Assembly (NCBI RefSeq): GCF_016679925.1
Contig: NZ_JAEQBW010000006.1
Span: forward strand, 186,001 to 250,000
Reading direction: 5' to 3'
From: Marivirga aurantiaca
Lineage (GTDB): Bacteria; Bacteroidota; Bacteroidia; Cytophagales; Cyclobacteriaceae
Length of the DNA stretch: 64,000 bases
Shown here: positions 8,864 through 16,843 of the stretch, one piece after another
How the letters are laid out: the number at the start of each line of letters is the position of its first letter
Position numbering within the stretch: the first letter of the stretch is position 1
Notes under the pieces: model-generated
What the model saw: only the letters and a program-made list of their open reading frames with translations
The model's database searches: none
Told to the model about the DNA's origin: nothing
Position numbers and translations under genes: made by a program

Positions 8864-10312
8864 ATGAAAGCTTTATCAACTTCTGTTATTTTCCTCCTTT
8901 TGCTAATTGTTGGCTGTAAGTCTGAGAATGAAGATCTTAAGACATTTAAAAAAGGAGAAGTGTCTTTTTCACTTGAGTTAATAGGTGAAAGTGCAGCGAC
9001 AAGAGAATCGTTCAATCTTCCTACAGGATCTTATTTGCAAATTAGCATAGAGACTGCTGAAGGCACGGAGGTCTTGGCTCAGGACTCAATTGCTATTTTA
9101 ACTTTCAATGGCACTTTTGTAAGTGCACCGCTTGAGTTGAATGAAGCAGCTTATCTATTGACAGAATTTATGGTGCTTAGCCCTGGTAATGAAGTTTTAT
9201 ATGCCACACCTGTATCAGGTTCTCCAATGGCAGATTTAACAAATGATCCACTTCCATTTCCATTTGAGGTAGTGGCCAATGAGGCGACTTCACTTTCATT
9301 AGAAGTATTGAATGTTTCAATGTTAACTCCTGAGGATATTGGATACGTTTCATTTCCTTTTACTATTGTCAACCACTTTTTTGTATCTGTTTTTGAGCTG
9401 GAGGAAAATGGCCAAACCCTTACCGATGCACAAGGCTATATCATTCAGGAGTCGGATACAGTCAAAGAATTTTCAGTAGAACCTGAAATAAATGCAGTTA
9501 CCTTTTCAGGAAATGATACAGTGGAATTTACTTTGGTAATTGTAAAAGATGGTTTTGCCAAACATACCCAAAACTTTACCATCAAAGATATCTATGATGA
9601 CTATGATAATGCCATAGTTCCTGTAAGTTTAATTCCTGCCCTCACCTTTGTGGCTGTGCCCGGTAATTATGATAATGCCACTTATCCTGATGAGTTCGGT
9701 TTTAGCCTCACTTACCAGGGAAATATAACGATTGATTGGGGAGATGGAACTGTTGAGGAGGGATCTTTTGTGAGTAATTATTGGGCTAGTCATAATTATG
9801 AGAGTTTTGGTGAATACTTTGTAAGTGTGACAGGTGACCTCGCAACTTTTACGGAATTTTATTCTTACTATGGGCAAGGACCTATGAAGGCTATCAATCT
9901 ATACCACCTTCCTGAGCTGGATGATCTGAGGATTGGATTTAATGGTAGTGGCGAATGCCCCAAAGTCATTGATCTCTCGAGAAATCATAAAGTGAGAACA
10001 CTTAACTTAGCCCTTAACCATGATTTAGAAGAAATTATTATACCGGAGCTTAATCAGGTACTCCATCTGTTAATCCAGGGACCTAATAATATTTCCACTG
10101 CGAATCTGGAAAATATTATTGCCCCCATTTATGAATCAGTAGTGGCTACAGGGAGAACGGGAGGTGCCATTAATTTGGGATCTGAAGAAGAATTTGGTGA
10201 GACTGCGGGTCCACCTTCAGAATCAGATTGGGCTAAATTGCGAATATTGAAAAATGAGTATGACTGGTTTGTTTATCCTGATCCGGATTCAGAAAAGGCG
10301 TCCTTTTTTTAG
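8864..10312 (+). CDS. Surface lipoprotein with PKD-like segment, unknown function
   Basis: 482 residues. A lipoprotein signal peptide ends in IVGC (Cys18). The following text is beta-rich, with TWGDGT-type sequence (IDWGDGTVEEG near residue 290) of the kind found in PKD or surface Ig-like domains. A leucine-rich stretch follows (about 345-420; LPELDDLRIGF, KVRTLNLALNHDLEEIIIPEL), similar to the irregular leucine-rich surface proteins of Bacteroidota. The last residues (EYDWFVYPDPD) are typical of such repeats. It is probably an outer-membrane or surface protein; the ligand is unknown. It stands alone between repeat-rich intergenic regions. Confidence 0.6.
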   Translation: MKALSTSVIFLLLLIVGCKSENEDLKTFKKGEVSFSLELIGESAATRESFNLPTGSYLQISIETAEGTEVLAQDSIAILTFNGTFVSAPLELNEAAYLLTEFMVLSPGNEVLYATPVSGSPMADLTNDPLPFPFEVVANEATSLSLEVLNVSMLTPEDIGYVSFPFTIVNHFFVSVFELEENGQTLTDAQGYIIQESDTVKEFSVEPEINAVTFSGNDTVEFTLVIVKDGFAKHTQNFTIKDIYDDYDNAIVPVSLIPALTFVAVPGNYDNATYPDEFGFSLTYQGNITIDWGDGTVEEGSFVSNYWASHNYESFGEYFVSVTGDLATFTEFYSYYGQGPMKAINLYHLPELDDLRIGFNGSGECPKVIDLSRNHKVRTLNLALNHDLEEIIIPELNQVLHLLIQGPNNISTANLENIIAPIYESVVATGRTGGAINLGSEEEFGETAGPPSESDWAKLRILKNEYDWFVYPDPDSEKASFF

Positions 10313-10319
10313 AGAACTC

Positions 10320-10416
10320 TTGATAATACTACCATGTCAGGCAAGCAAATAAAATCCCGACTTACCGGGACAAGTTTTGCTGATATAGAGCGCGTGGGCC
10401 ATCAAAAAGGCGGGGG
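10320..10416 (+). repeat. Dispersed repeat R1, partial copy a
   Basis: It begins with TGATAATACTACCATGTCA and includes ACAAGTTTTGCT, GCGCGTGGGCC and AAAAAGGCGGGG, shared with R1 copies at 18008, 18333, 44246 and 57815. After the GGCGGGG text it diverges and meets the R2 repeat. It lies just downstream of the lipoprotein gene, in the same orientation to that gene as other copies are to theirs. Confidence 0.65.
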
Positions 10417-10446
10417 TCACCCTTCTTACCGATGGGTCGGCACATG

Positions 10447-10606
10447 CTTTTTGGGAAGAGAAGGGAATATTGTTTTCAACCTTTTTTGAATAAAGAATCT
10501 TTCTGCTTCTAACAAATATTGAAACGCGTTAATTTATACGCGATTTCTCCCCTCTTTCCTTGGGAGAGAGGGGAAGATTTGTCGAAGACGAATCAGGGGT
10601 GAGTCT
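10447..10606 (+). repeat. Two-hairpin repeat R2, copy A
   Basis: This roughly 160-bp element is shared with 13294-13453. The conserved 3' half carries two adjacent hairpins: TCCCCTCTTTC/GAGAGAGGGGA, then GATTTGTC-GAA-GACGAATC, ending in AGGGGTGAGTCT. It abuts the 3' end of the minus-strand receiver gene and could work as a bidirectional terminator. Confidence 0.75.
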
Positions 10607-10618
10607 AATAGGCTCTAT

Positions 10619-11044
10619 TTAAAATGAATTGGGATGCTTGGAGTTTTTCCAGTATTCAAATATGTGTTGAAGCATTTTCTTTATTTCTCCGTAATCTGTT
10701 CCTTTAATGAAAAAGCCTTGCACAGTTACTTTTATGTAAGCTTCTTCAACATCCTTTTGGCTGGCATAGGTAGACAAGAATACAAAAGGAATACTTTTCT
10801 TCCGAAGCTCCGGGTCTGCATCTATATCATATTTAAATTGTATTCCATTTTTGCCTGGCAGATTGATGTCAGAAAATATCAGGAAAACCTTTTCATCGGT
10901 GGTTTTCAGAAAGTCAAAAGCACTTTCAGTTTCTACAAACCACTTTATTTCATTTTGAATACCTAATTCCCTTACAATAGATTCGAAAATTTCTTTGTCA
11001 TCTTCATCATCTTCAATGATCACTATTGGGCCTGATTTTGACAT
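10619..11044 (-). CDS. Stand-alone response regulator receiver protein
   Basis: 141 residues forming only a CheY-like receiver domain. The acidic pocket is EDDEDD (residues 11-16), the phospho-acceptor is Asp59 in IFSDINLPGKNG, the switch Ser/Thr is in VFLSTYAS, and the conserved Lys is in GFFIKGTDYGEI. There is no output domain. Bacteroidota encode many such single-domain regulators, usually working with hybrid histidine kinases through protein contacts. No kinase is adjacent, so its partner is unknown. The gene is monocistronic and its 3' end touches repeat R2. Confidence 0.85.
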   Translation of the reverse strand: MSKSGPIVIIEDDEDDKEIFESIVRELGIQNEIKWFVETESAFDFLKTTDEKVFLIFSDINLPGKNGIQFKYDIDADPELRKKSIPFVFLSTYASQKDVEEAYIKVTVQGFFIKGTDYGEIKKMLQHIFEYWKNSKHPNSF

Positions 11045-11672
11045 ACTTGATTGATTTTGAGGTTATAATTCTGGCGACATTGAAATATGCAACAGTGCTG
11101 CACTTTCTTTGTGCTGATTGCCAATAATTCCTTTTTGGTTACTTTAAGGCGGGTAGAATGGGATTTTTTTATCTGTTAATACGAATCGCCTTAAATCTTT
11201 AATTCTTTCTATTTTTAGAATACGTAAGTAGCCGGTAGTTGTTCAGTATCTGTAGTGATCATTTTGATGCAATACTTGTCTGTTGCTACTCTTATACTCT
11301 CTACTGGATTTAAATAAAATTTGCATATAGCATTTGAAATATCGAGCTGTATATTAACCTGATCCGATTTTAAATTGCGCTAAAACCCCACTGCCACCTC
11401 ATTCCGGAATCACTACCTACATATAGGTATTTTGCTGTGGCTTTCGATGAAAAGTTAGGATATATTATGGAAAGGAAGTATGTTGAAGAGCTTTAATAAG
11501 CCTGATGACAGAAGAAAGATTGTAAATGGTTGTGAGCGTTTATAGGCGCTTGCTGTCGGGTAGTAAATATAAGAAATATATTAAATGAGTAGTGTAATAA
11601 TAATATGTATAAACAATGTTCATACATTTATGTTGGCAAACATACAACAAAACAACAGAATAATTTAATCCT
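11045..11672. other. Intergenic region upstream of the receiver and SieB-like genes
   Basis: A 628-bp AT-rich stretch with no recognised gene. It should hold the promoter of the minus-strand receiver gene. Its right end carries the box TGTTGGCAAAC (11631-11641), which is repeated in inverted form after the SieB-like gene, and a small palindrome ATGTAT...ATACAT (11605-11627). Confidence 0.4.
11631..11641. repeat. Left inverted box of the SieB-like unit
   Basis: TGTTGGCAAAC is the exact reverse complement of GTTTGCCAACA at 12263-12273, so an 11-bp perfect inverted repeat brackets the gene. GTTGGC matches the attC R'-type core GTTRRRY of integron cassettes. The left side lacks an obvious full palindrome. 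Confidence 0.6.
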
Positions 11673-12257
11673 ATGAGTTTCAAAATAAGCGATTTGATTG
11701 ACTTAGATAAAATCCCTATGAAAATCATCATTTTTTTAGGGATAGTTAGTGGGATTTTTGTGTTGGCGTCTGACAGTTTTTTAAGGATTCTTAAAATGAC
11801 AGAATTTGAAGAAGACTATGGGAAATTTTTCGGGCCGATTTTTATAGCGTCAATTGCATTTATAGGGCTGTCAGTAATTTATTATATTAAAGATAAATTA
11901 GAGTATCAGTTCAATAGGAATAAAGGAAATAAAATAATTATTGAAGAGTTAGAATCATTGGATCCTTTCGAACAATCTGTAATTTGGGAATTTGCAATTC
12001 AACAGAAAAAATCTGTAAAGATGCCAATAGATAATTCAACAGTTGTAGGTTTAATTAATAAAGAGATTTTAAAAAGAGTGTCTAACATTGGAGACGGACT
12101 ATATTTTCCTTTGACTCTGACAACGTTAGCGGATAGAAAATTAAAAGAAACTCACTTAGGTTTATCAAAAGAATTGACGGAGGAAGAATTATCTGAAATC
12201 TTTTCCTTTAGACCTGATTGGGCTACAGATTATTTTTACCAACAACATTGTAAGTAA
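11673..12257 (+). CDS. SieB-like superinfection exclusion protein B family
   Basis: 194 residues with two membrane segments (about 16-34 and 53-72) followed by a soluble domain. The order LDPFEQSVIWEFAIQQKKSVKMPIDNS, then VVGLINKEILKRVSNIGD, resembles the superinfection exclusion B family as I remember it (ELLREFxxQ, then VVxGLxxKGIL). The founding member, phage lambda SieB, aborts infection by some heteroimmune phages. Function in this host is inference. The gene stands alone, is AT-rich like its surroundings, and is bracketed by inverted boxes with an attC-like palindrome after it, which suggests acquisition as a cassette. It is probably an inner-membrane protein. Confidence 0.7.
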   Translation: MSFKISDLIDLDKIPMKIIIFLGIVSGIFVLASDSFLRILKMTEFEEDYGKFFGPIFIASIAFIGLSVIYYIKDKLEYQFNRNKGNKIIIEELESLDPFEQSVIWEFAIQQKKSVKMPIDNSTVVGLINKEILKRVSNIGDGLYFPLTLTTLADRKLKETHLGLSKELTEEELSEIFSFRPDWATDYFYQQHCK

Positions 12258-12262
12258 AATAC

Positions 12263-12388
12263 GTTTGCCAACAGCGTATAAAAACAATGCTTGAATCTGT
12301 CTAAAATCGAAATTCTGTGCTCGCTTGCTCAGCGGATTTCCTGCTGATAATCACACTCGCTCGCACTGTTTTTATACGGGACGTGGGC
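12263..12388 (+). repeat. attC-like imperfect palindrome after the SieB-like gene
   Basis: The outer arms are GTTTGCCAACA (12263-12273) and ACGTGGGC (12381-12388). The main stem pairs CGTATAAAAACAATGC (12275-12290) with GCACTGTTTTTATACG (12363-12378), 15 of 16 bases. The 72-nt loop holds an inner small hairpin (AGCGGATTTCCTGCT). The layout, with an R''-like GCCAAC, a long stem and an R'-like GTGGGC, is that of an integron attC site or a related cassette recombination site. Alternatively it is a large terminator-type palindrome. No integrase is in the window. Confidence 0.5.
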
Positions 12389-12586
12389 GTTTCATAAAAC
12401 TACAGACAAATTTACCATACGAGATTTCTTGGTCTCTATTCACTTGTGGGACTGACTGCTCATTGTCTAGCCTTCCCCCAAATTAGAACTCCTTATTTCC
12501 CATGGCAGAGAATTTACTCATCTTGTTTGAGATTGATTTGTAGGGAGTTAGGAGAAATTTAATACAATTACTATCTTTATGGTTAA

Positions 12587-12982
12587 ATGAGGAACCCAAA
12601 AACTTATCGAAAAGAGCAATTCTCCAAATGGTTACTGACAGTAACTTTATTGTTGGGTATATTTTCTTTTTCAGGATATGCGGGCAATTCTCAGGTAAAG
12701 GTTCAGCAACTCCATCAGACGGAGCAACTTTTTTCCTTTCAGTCGCAAAGGACTCACAAAACAATCTCATTTTATCATTCTTGTGAGGGAAACAGTCCGG
12801 TAAAGCCTCTTTTATCGAACAGGTATCAAGCAATTTTATGGAAGCATGCCGGAGAAAGTAAAGTAAATTATGTGAACCATCAACAGCTTTACCGCTTAAC
12901 CAAATCAGAATGCTCTGTTTATTTTAATAAAACCATCCCTGCAAGTTCTCCTGAGGACTTATTCACTTCTTTGGTAGGTTAA
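12587..12982 (+). CDS. Small exported protein, unknown function
   Basis: 131 residues. A hydrophobic segment (about 15-33, ending near SGYAGNS) reads as a signal peptide or N-terminal anchor after a basic start. The rest is hydrophilic with no recognised domain; it has two cysteines (in SCEGNSP and SECSVYF). Nothing known comes to mind. It lies between the cassette-like unit and a small membrane protein gene on the same strand. It may be a real short secreted protein, but coding is supported only by the signal-like start and the open frame. Confidence 0.45.
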   Translation: MRNPKTYRKEQFSKWLLTVTLLLGIFSFSGYAGNSQVKVQQLHQTEQLFSFQSQRTHKTISFYHSCEGNSPVKPLLSNRYQAILWKHAGESKVNYVNHQQLYRLTKSECSVYFNKTIPASSPEDLFTSLVG

Positions 12983-13082
12983 TACCTATCCATCCATTAG
13001 TCAATTCTCATTGACTTTATTCAAAATTTCAAATATTAAACTATTGCCGTCAGGCAATGGCATTACCTTATATATCTCAATC

Positions 13083-13280
13083 ATGAAGAGTTTTAAGAAA
13101 ACTTTAAGGCGAATAGGCTTTATTGTATTAATCATATTAGCTGCAGTTGGAGTGGGCTTTTTTGGAGGAATTCCTTTGCCTAAACCGACCAAGAAGGAAG
13201 ATACTATTGAAATGATAGTAGAAATGGAAGAGTCTGTAAAAGATGATGAAATAGTATCAGATTATTTTAACCAGGAATAA
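13083..13280 (+). CDS. Small single-pass membrane protein
   Basis: 65 residues from the ATG at 13083. An upstream in-frame start at 13011 exists, but it would add 24 residues ahead of a clean basic start plus helix (KSFKKTLRRIGFIVLIILAAVGVGFFGG). The membrane segment covers about residues 11-31. A Pro/Lys hinge (PLPKPTKKED) and an acidic tail rich in Glu, Asp and Val follow. Short proteins of this build are common in Bacteroidota and have no assigned function. It is followed directly by repeat R2. Confidence 0.55.
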   Translation: MKSFKKTLRRIGFIVLIILAAVGVGFFGGIPLPKPTKKEDTIEMIVEMEESVKDDEIVSDYFNQE

Positions 13281-13293
13281 TAATGGAGGGAGC

Positions 13294-13453
13294 TCTTTTT
13301 TTGAAGAGAAGGAAATATTGGTAGCAGTCATTTTTAAATGATAATCTTTCTGCATATAGTATTTTAAGGATTACATAGATTCTCACGAGATTTCTCCCCT
13401 CTTTCCTGGGGAGAGAGGGGAAGATTTGTCGAAGACGAATCAGGGGTGAGTCT
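13294..13453 (+). repeat. Two-hairpin repeat R2, copy B
   Basis: The second copy of the element at 10447-10606. Flanking text is also shared (GAAGAGAAGG, AATATTG, then AATCTTTCTGC) but is more diverged than the two hairpins. It lies 13 bp after the small membrane protein gene. Confidence 0.75.
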
Positions 13454-13538
13454 GATTCCATGATCAATGGCGCATCGGCCATCTCACTTAAATAGCTACC
13501 TTTTCTGCTTCCGTTCGGTGCGCCACCGACCGGTGACT

Positions 13539-13748
13539 CAATGCTATTAAGTTAAGACAACTTTCCTTCTCTCTGGAGAAGGGTGCAAGGTTGAGGTCAA
13601 TGTCGTTAAGTTAAGACAAACCTCCTTCTCCCTTTAGCTTGTCCCGACCAATCGGGAGAGAAGGATAAAAGGTTGAGGTTTTAGTTTAAAGCTTAACTTA
13701 ACGACATTGAGGTTGAGGTTTAAATTAAAGCTTAACTTAATAGCATTA
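13539..13748. mobile_element. MITE-like element M1 (interrupted by M2)
   Basis: The terminal arms are CAATGCTATTAAGTTAAG and CTTAACTTAATAGCATTA. It is flanked on both sides by ACCGGTGACT (13529-13538 and 13749-13758), a 10-bp target-site duplication. Removing the nested element M2 and one copy of its duplication leaves a unit of about 88 bp with an internal hairpin-like core (CCTTCTC...GGAGAAGG). It has no coding capacity, so mobility would need a transposase supplied from elsewhere. Confidence 0.8.
13598..13709. mobile_element. MITE-like element M2 nested in M1
   Basis: 112 bp with ends CAATGTCGTTAAGTTAAG and CTTAACTTAACGACATTG, flanked by AGGTTGAGGT on both sides (13588-13597 and 13710-13719). 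The duplicated 10 bp come from the body of M1, which proves insertion into an existing copy. The core contains TTCTCCC...GGGAGAGAA, a nested hairpin. Its arms differ from those of M1 at positions 6-8, but both arms changed together. Confidence 0.85.
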
Positions 13749-13850
13749 ACCGGTGACTAATGTGGGTTTACGTCAATTTTTAAAATCTAACTCAAATTAT
13801 AAAGTATTAGCCTCCGGAGACAAAACATTTTTATGGTTTCTTCGATTAAT
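13711..13850 (+). repeat. Direct repeat D, copy 1
   Basis: 140 bp shared with 13955-14094. The last 104 bp (13747-13850 against 13991-14094) differ at a single position (GGTGAC against GGTAAC). The first 36 bp are the right end of a MITE-like element and are more diverged. Confidence 0.85.
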
Positions 13851-13902
13851 AATGCTGAAAGCTCAAAGTTGTTGGCCTTGCAAATTTCACTATGATTTAT
13901 TG

Positions 13903-13992
13903 CAATGCTATTAAGTTAAGACAATTTTCCTTCTCCCATCGGAGAAGGATGAAAGGTTGAGGTTTTAATTAAAGATTAACTTAATAGCATTA
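13903..13992. mobile_element. MITE-like element M3 (no target duplication)
   Basis: A 90-bp copy with left arm CAATGCTATTAAGTTAAG and right arm GATTAACTTAATAGCATTA. Its flanks differ (TGATTTATTG left, ACCGGTAACT right). The right flank copies the target site of M1, so this copy looks like a product of recombination or duplication rather than a fresh insertion. Confidence 0.7.
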
Positions 13993-14094
13993 ACCGGTAA
14001 CTAATGTGGGTTTACGTCAATTTTTAAAATCTAACTCAAATTATAAAGTATTAGCCTCCGGAGACAAAACATTTTTATGGTTTCTTCGATTAAT
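13955..14094 (+). repeat. Direct repeat D, copy 2
   Basis: The second copy of the 140-bp direct repeat starting at 13711; the two starts lie 244 bp apart. Together with M3 it shows that a segment next to M1 was duplicated. The remaining bases to 14218 hold the egtB promoter region, where no clear promoter was identified. Confidence 0.85.
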
Positions 14095-14218
14095 ATAATG
14101 CTTAGCGTCAGAAACCCTCCTCTTTAAAAAGGCCTAATGATGGAAGGATGCGGACATTACTGAAGATAAACAAGATTCTTCTACCAATTTTTTATAATAA
14201 TTATTACTTTCAATTTCT

Positions 14219-15376
14219 ATGAACCAACCAAAAGAGCGATACCATGCGGTGAGAAAGTACACAGAAAAACTTTGTCAGCCATTGGTAATTGAAGATTATG
14301 GTGCCCAGCCCATCCCGGATGTAAGTCCGCCTAAATGGCATTTGGCGCATTCTACCTGGTTTTTTGAGACTTTCTTATTGAAGAAACATCTGAAAGGATA
14401 CAGTGAGTTTGATCCTCATTACAGTTACTTGTTTAACAGCTATTATGAAGCAGTAGGAGAGAGGGTTCTAAAGCCTAACCGTGGCAACATGACAAGGCCA
14501 ACTGTGGAACAGGTTTATCAATACCGCGAATATGTAGATCAGTCAATGAAGGAATTACTTTCTTCTGATCTGGATAAAACGCAACTGGCTATATTGGAAA
14601 TTGGCCTGCAGCATGAGCAGCAACATCAGGAACTGCTGATTTATGATATCAAATACATCTTAGGGTACAATCCGCTTTTCCCTGTTTATGATGAGGGTTT
14701 CAAGGAGTATCAGCCGGAAAATAACATACAAGAATTTATTCCTTTGGAGAAAGGGAATTATAAAATTGGTTATGAGGGCGATGGGTTTGCCTTTGACAAT
14801 GAGCGCATGCATCATGAAGTACATTTAATGGGGGCACAGATTAGTAATAGATTAGTCACCAATGCAGAATATGCCGAATTTATTGAAAGTGGAGCGTACG
14901 CAGATCATCAGTTCTGGCATAGCGATGCACGCGCATGGTTGGAGCAAACCGCGATTTCTGCGCCATTGTACTGGCACAAAATTGATGGAGATTGGTATCA
15001 TTACACATTGGCCGGGCTGAAGAAAATTATTGAAAATGCCGCTGTAATGCATGTGAGCTTTTATGAAGCCTATGCTTTTGCCGAATGGAAAGGCATGCGA
15101 CTGCCTACAGAATTTGAGTGGGAAGTGGCGGCCAATCAATTGGATTGGGGGCAAAGATGGGAATTCACAGGAAGTGCTTACTTACCCTATCCGGGATATA
15201 AAAAACCACCGGGAGCCATTGGTGAATACAATGGCAAATTTATGGTTAACCAAATGGTACTTAGGGGAGCCTCTGTGGCTACACCTGAAAATCATTCCAG
15301 AAAAACATATAGAAATTTTTTCCATCCGCATTTGCAATGGCAATTCAATGGAATCAGACTAGCTAAAAATTTATGA
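14219..15376 (+). CDS. egtB: Ergothioneine biosynthesis protein EgtB (sulfoxide synthase)
   Basis: 385 residues. The N-terminal DinB-like iron domain has the ligand motifs HLAHSTWFFE (41-50) and HEQQHQE (132-138). The C-terminal half is an FGE/sulfatase-modifying fold (GDGFAFDNERMHHEV near 195, then MRLPTEFEWEVAAN near 300, and a final NGIRLAKN). EgtB is a non-haem iron enzyme that joins hercynine (trimethyl-histidine) to a thiol donor with O2; whether the donor is gamma-glutamylcysteine or cysteine cannot be told here. It overlaps egtD by ATGA, so the two are translationally coupled. It is cytoplasmic. Confidence 0.92.
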   Translation: MNQPKERYHAVRKYTEKLCQPLVIEDYGAQPIPDVSPPKWHLAHSTWFFETFLLKKHLKGYSEFDPHYSYLFNSYYEAVGERVLKPNRGNMTRPTVEQVYQYREYVDQSMKELLSSDLDKTQLAILEIGLQHEQQHQELLIYDIKYILGYNPLFPVYDEGFKEYQPENNIQEFIPLEKGNYKIGYEGDGFAFDNERMHHEVHLMGAQISNRLVTNAEYAEFIESGAYADHQFWHSDARAWLEQTAISAPLYWHKIDGDWYHYTLAGLKKIIENAAVMHVSFYEAYAFAEWKGMRLPTEFEWEVAANQLDWGQRWEFTGSAYLPYPGYKKPPGAIGEYNGKFMVNQMVLRGASVATPENHSRKTYRNFFHPHLQWQFNGIRLAKNL

Positions 15377-16338
15377 TCGATACCAAAAAAATTAATCAAG
15401 CCGTTGCCAATGAGGTGATTAATGGATTGAGCAGGAAGAATAAAAGTTTACCAAGTTGGTTGTTTTATGATGAAGAAGGTGATAAGCTTTTTCAACAGAT
15501 AATGAACATGCCTGAATATTATCTTACGGACAGTGAGTACCAGATATTTCAAAACTACAAAGCAGATATTCTGTCTGTTTTTACTGAAAACTCCCGGGGA
15601 TTCAATTTGATTGAATTTGGTGCCGGAGACGGAATGAAAACAGAGGTTTTGTTAAAATATTTCACTTCTCAGAAAGCCAACTTTACCTATAAGCCTGTTG
15701 ATATTTCTGCTTCTGTATTGGATCAACTGGCCAATAGAATGAAGCAATCTGTTCCGGATTTATCCATCGAACCCATCAACAAGGAATATTTCTCGGCCCT
15801 GGAAGCTTTAAATTCAGATAGGAAGAATCCTATGATTGTACTCTTCATGGGGGCTAATATTGGCAATTTTGCCTTAAGTGAAGCAAAGGATTTTGTAAGG
15901 AAAATTGCAGGCTCACTTCGGTCTCAGGATCAACTAATGATTGGCTTTGACCTTAAAAAGAATCCCAATATGATATTGGATGCCTATAATGATGCGGCTG
16001 GTATTACCACAGCTTTTAATATGAACCTATTGACAAGGCTCAACAGGGAGCTGGAAGCCAATTTTGAGCTGGATAAATTTATGCATTATCCCTATTATGA
16101 CCCACAAACGGGTACTGCCAAAAGTTTTATTGTCTCAAAAGAGGAGCAAACGGTGAGCTTTAACACTTTAAATGAGTCTTTTGATTTCAAGGCTTGGGAG
16201 CCCATTCATGTGGAATTCTCACAAAAGTTTGATGAAGAAATGATTGCCGAACTAGCACGTCAGGCAGGTTTGTCAGTAGAAAAATATTTCTACGATAATA
16301 AAAAATATTTTGCAGATGTAGTACTCAAGAAGGTTTAA
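15373..16338 (+). CDS. egtD: L-histidine N(alpha)-methyltransferase EgtD
   Basis: 321 residues, the normal family length. It methylates histidine three times with S-adenosylmethionine to give hercynine, the substrate of EgtB. The SAM-binding motif is LIEFGAGDGMKTEVLL (about 76-91), and the family signature near the start (GLSRKNKSLPSWLFYDEEGDKLF) and PEYYLTDSEYQIF are both present. The gene overlaps egtB by 4 bp (ATGA). EgtC, EgtA and EgtE are not nearby; two-gene egtBD operons occur in many bacteria, with the C-S lyase step done by another enzyme. The 466 bp after it hold three small hairpins. Confidence 0.93.
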   Translation: MIDTKKINQAVANEVINGLSRKNKSLPSWLFYDEEGDKLFQQIMNMPEYYLTDSEYQIFQNYKADILSVFTENSRGFNLIEFGAGDGMKTEVLLKYFTSQKANFTYKPVDISASVLDQLANRMKQSVPDLSIEPINKEYFSALEALNSDRKNPMIVLFMGANIGNFALSEAKDFVRKIAGSLRSQDQLMIGFDLKKNPNMILDAYNDAAGITTAFNMNLLTRLNRELEANFELDKFMHYPYYDPQTGTAKSFIVSKEEQTVSFNTLNESFDFKAWEPIHVEFSQKFDEEMIAELARQAGLSVEKYFYDNKKYFADVVLKKV

Positions 16339-16568
16339 TAGACAATTGGTAGGTAGTTGAAAAAAACACTTCCAAAACATTTTATACTATTTTTTTGCTG
16401 ATGTTTTTAAGATGTAATTAAAGTAGTCTGTAAATATTTATATTTCATTGTGTGTCAATTCACTTTAAAATAATTGGATAATAGAAAGAATGTTTTTATC
16501 TTAGTGTGAATGCGTTTTATTCTTCTAAAATATCGCAATTTAAATTTCAACCCTAAAAAAATATTTGG

Positions 16569-16686
16569 GCTCAAAATCTTGAGCTTCAAACCGGTTCACT
16601 TACTGAATTTGCAACCGGTTTTCGATTGTTAGTCCCTTTTCTCATATTATTTAATACTTCCTTTCAGGTAAAGGTTTCAAACCTTT
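16569..16686 (+). terminator. Hairpins downstream of egtD
   Basis: Three small stems lie in the intergenic space: GCTCAA-AATC-TTGAGC (16569-16584), a paired AACCGGTT at 16589-16596 and 16613-16620 followed by TTCG, and AAAGGTT-TCA-AACCTTT (16670-16686). The second may terminate egtBD transcription, but it lacks a strong U-run. Nothing else was recognised between 16339 and 16843. Confidence 0.45.
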
Positions 16687-16843
16687 TGCTTCTGTAAATA
16701 CATTTCTCAGTTTATTAGGAGATTGTACTTTATGGATATAAATCAATTAATGGTTTATTAGCTATATATGCTATGGATCCTAATGGTGAGTAGCGCCCGG
16801 AAGGTTGATAAAATCAATTAATTTTATTAAAAGACTAACAATT

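Noticed and set aside
12483-12833. 116-codon minus-strand ORF overlapping the small exported protein gene
   Set aside because: It has no signal or domain and overlaps the plus-strand ORF, which has a signal-like start.
13011-13082. 24-codon upstream extension of the small membrane protein
   Set aside because: The extension is not conserved-looking, and the basic start plus helix fits the ATG at 13083 better.
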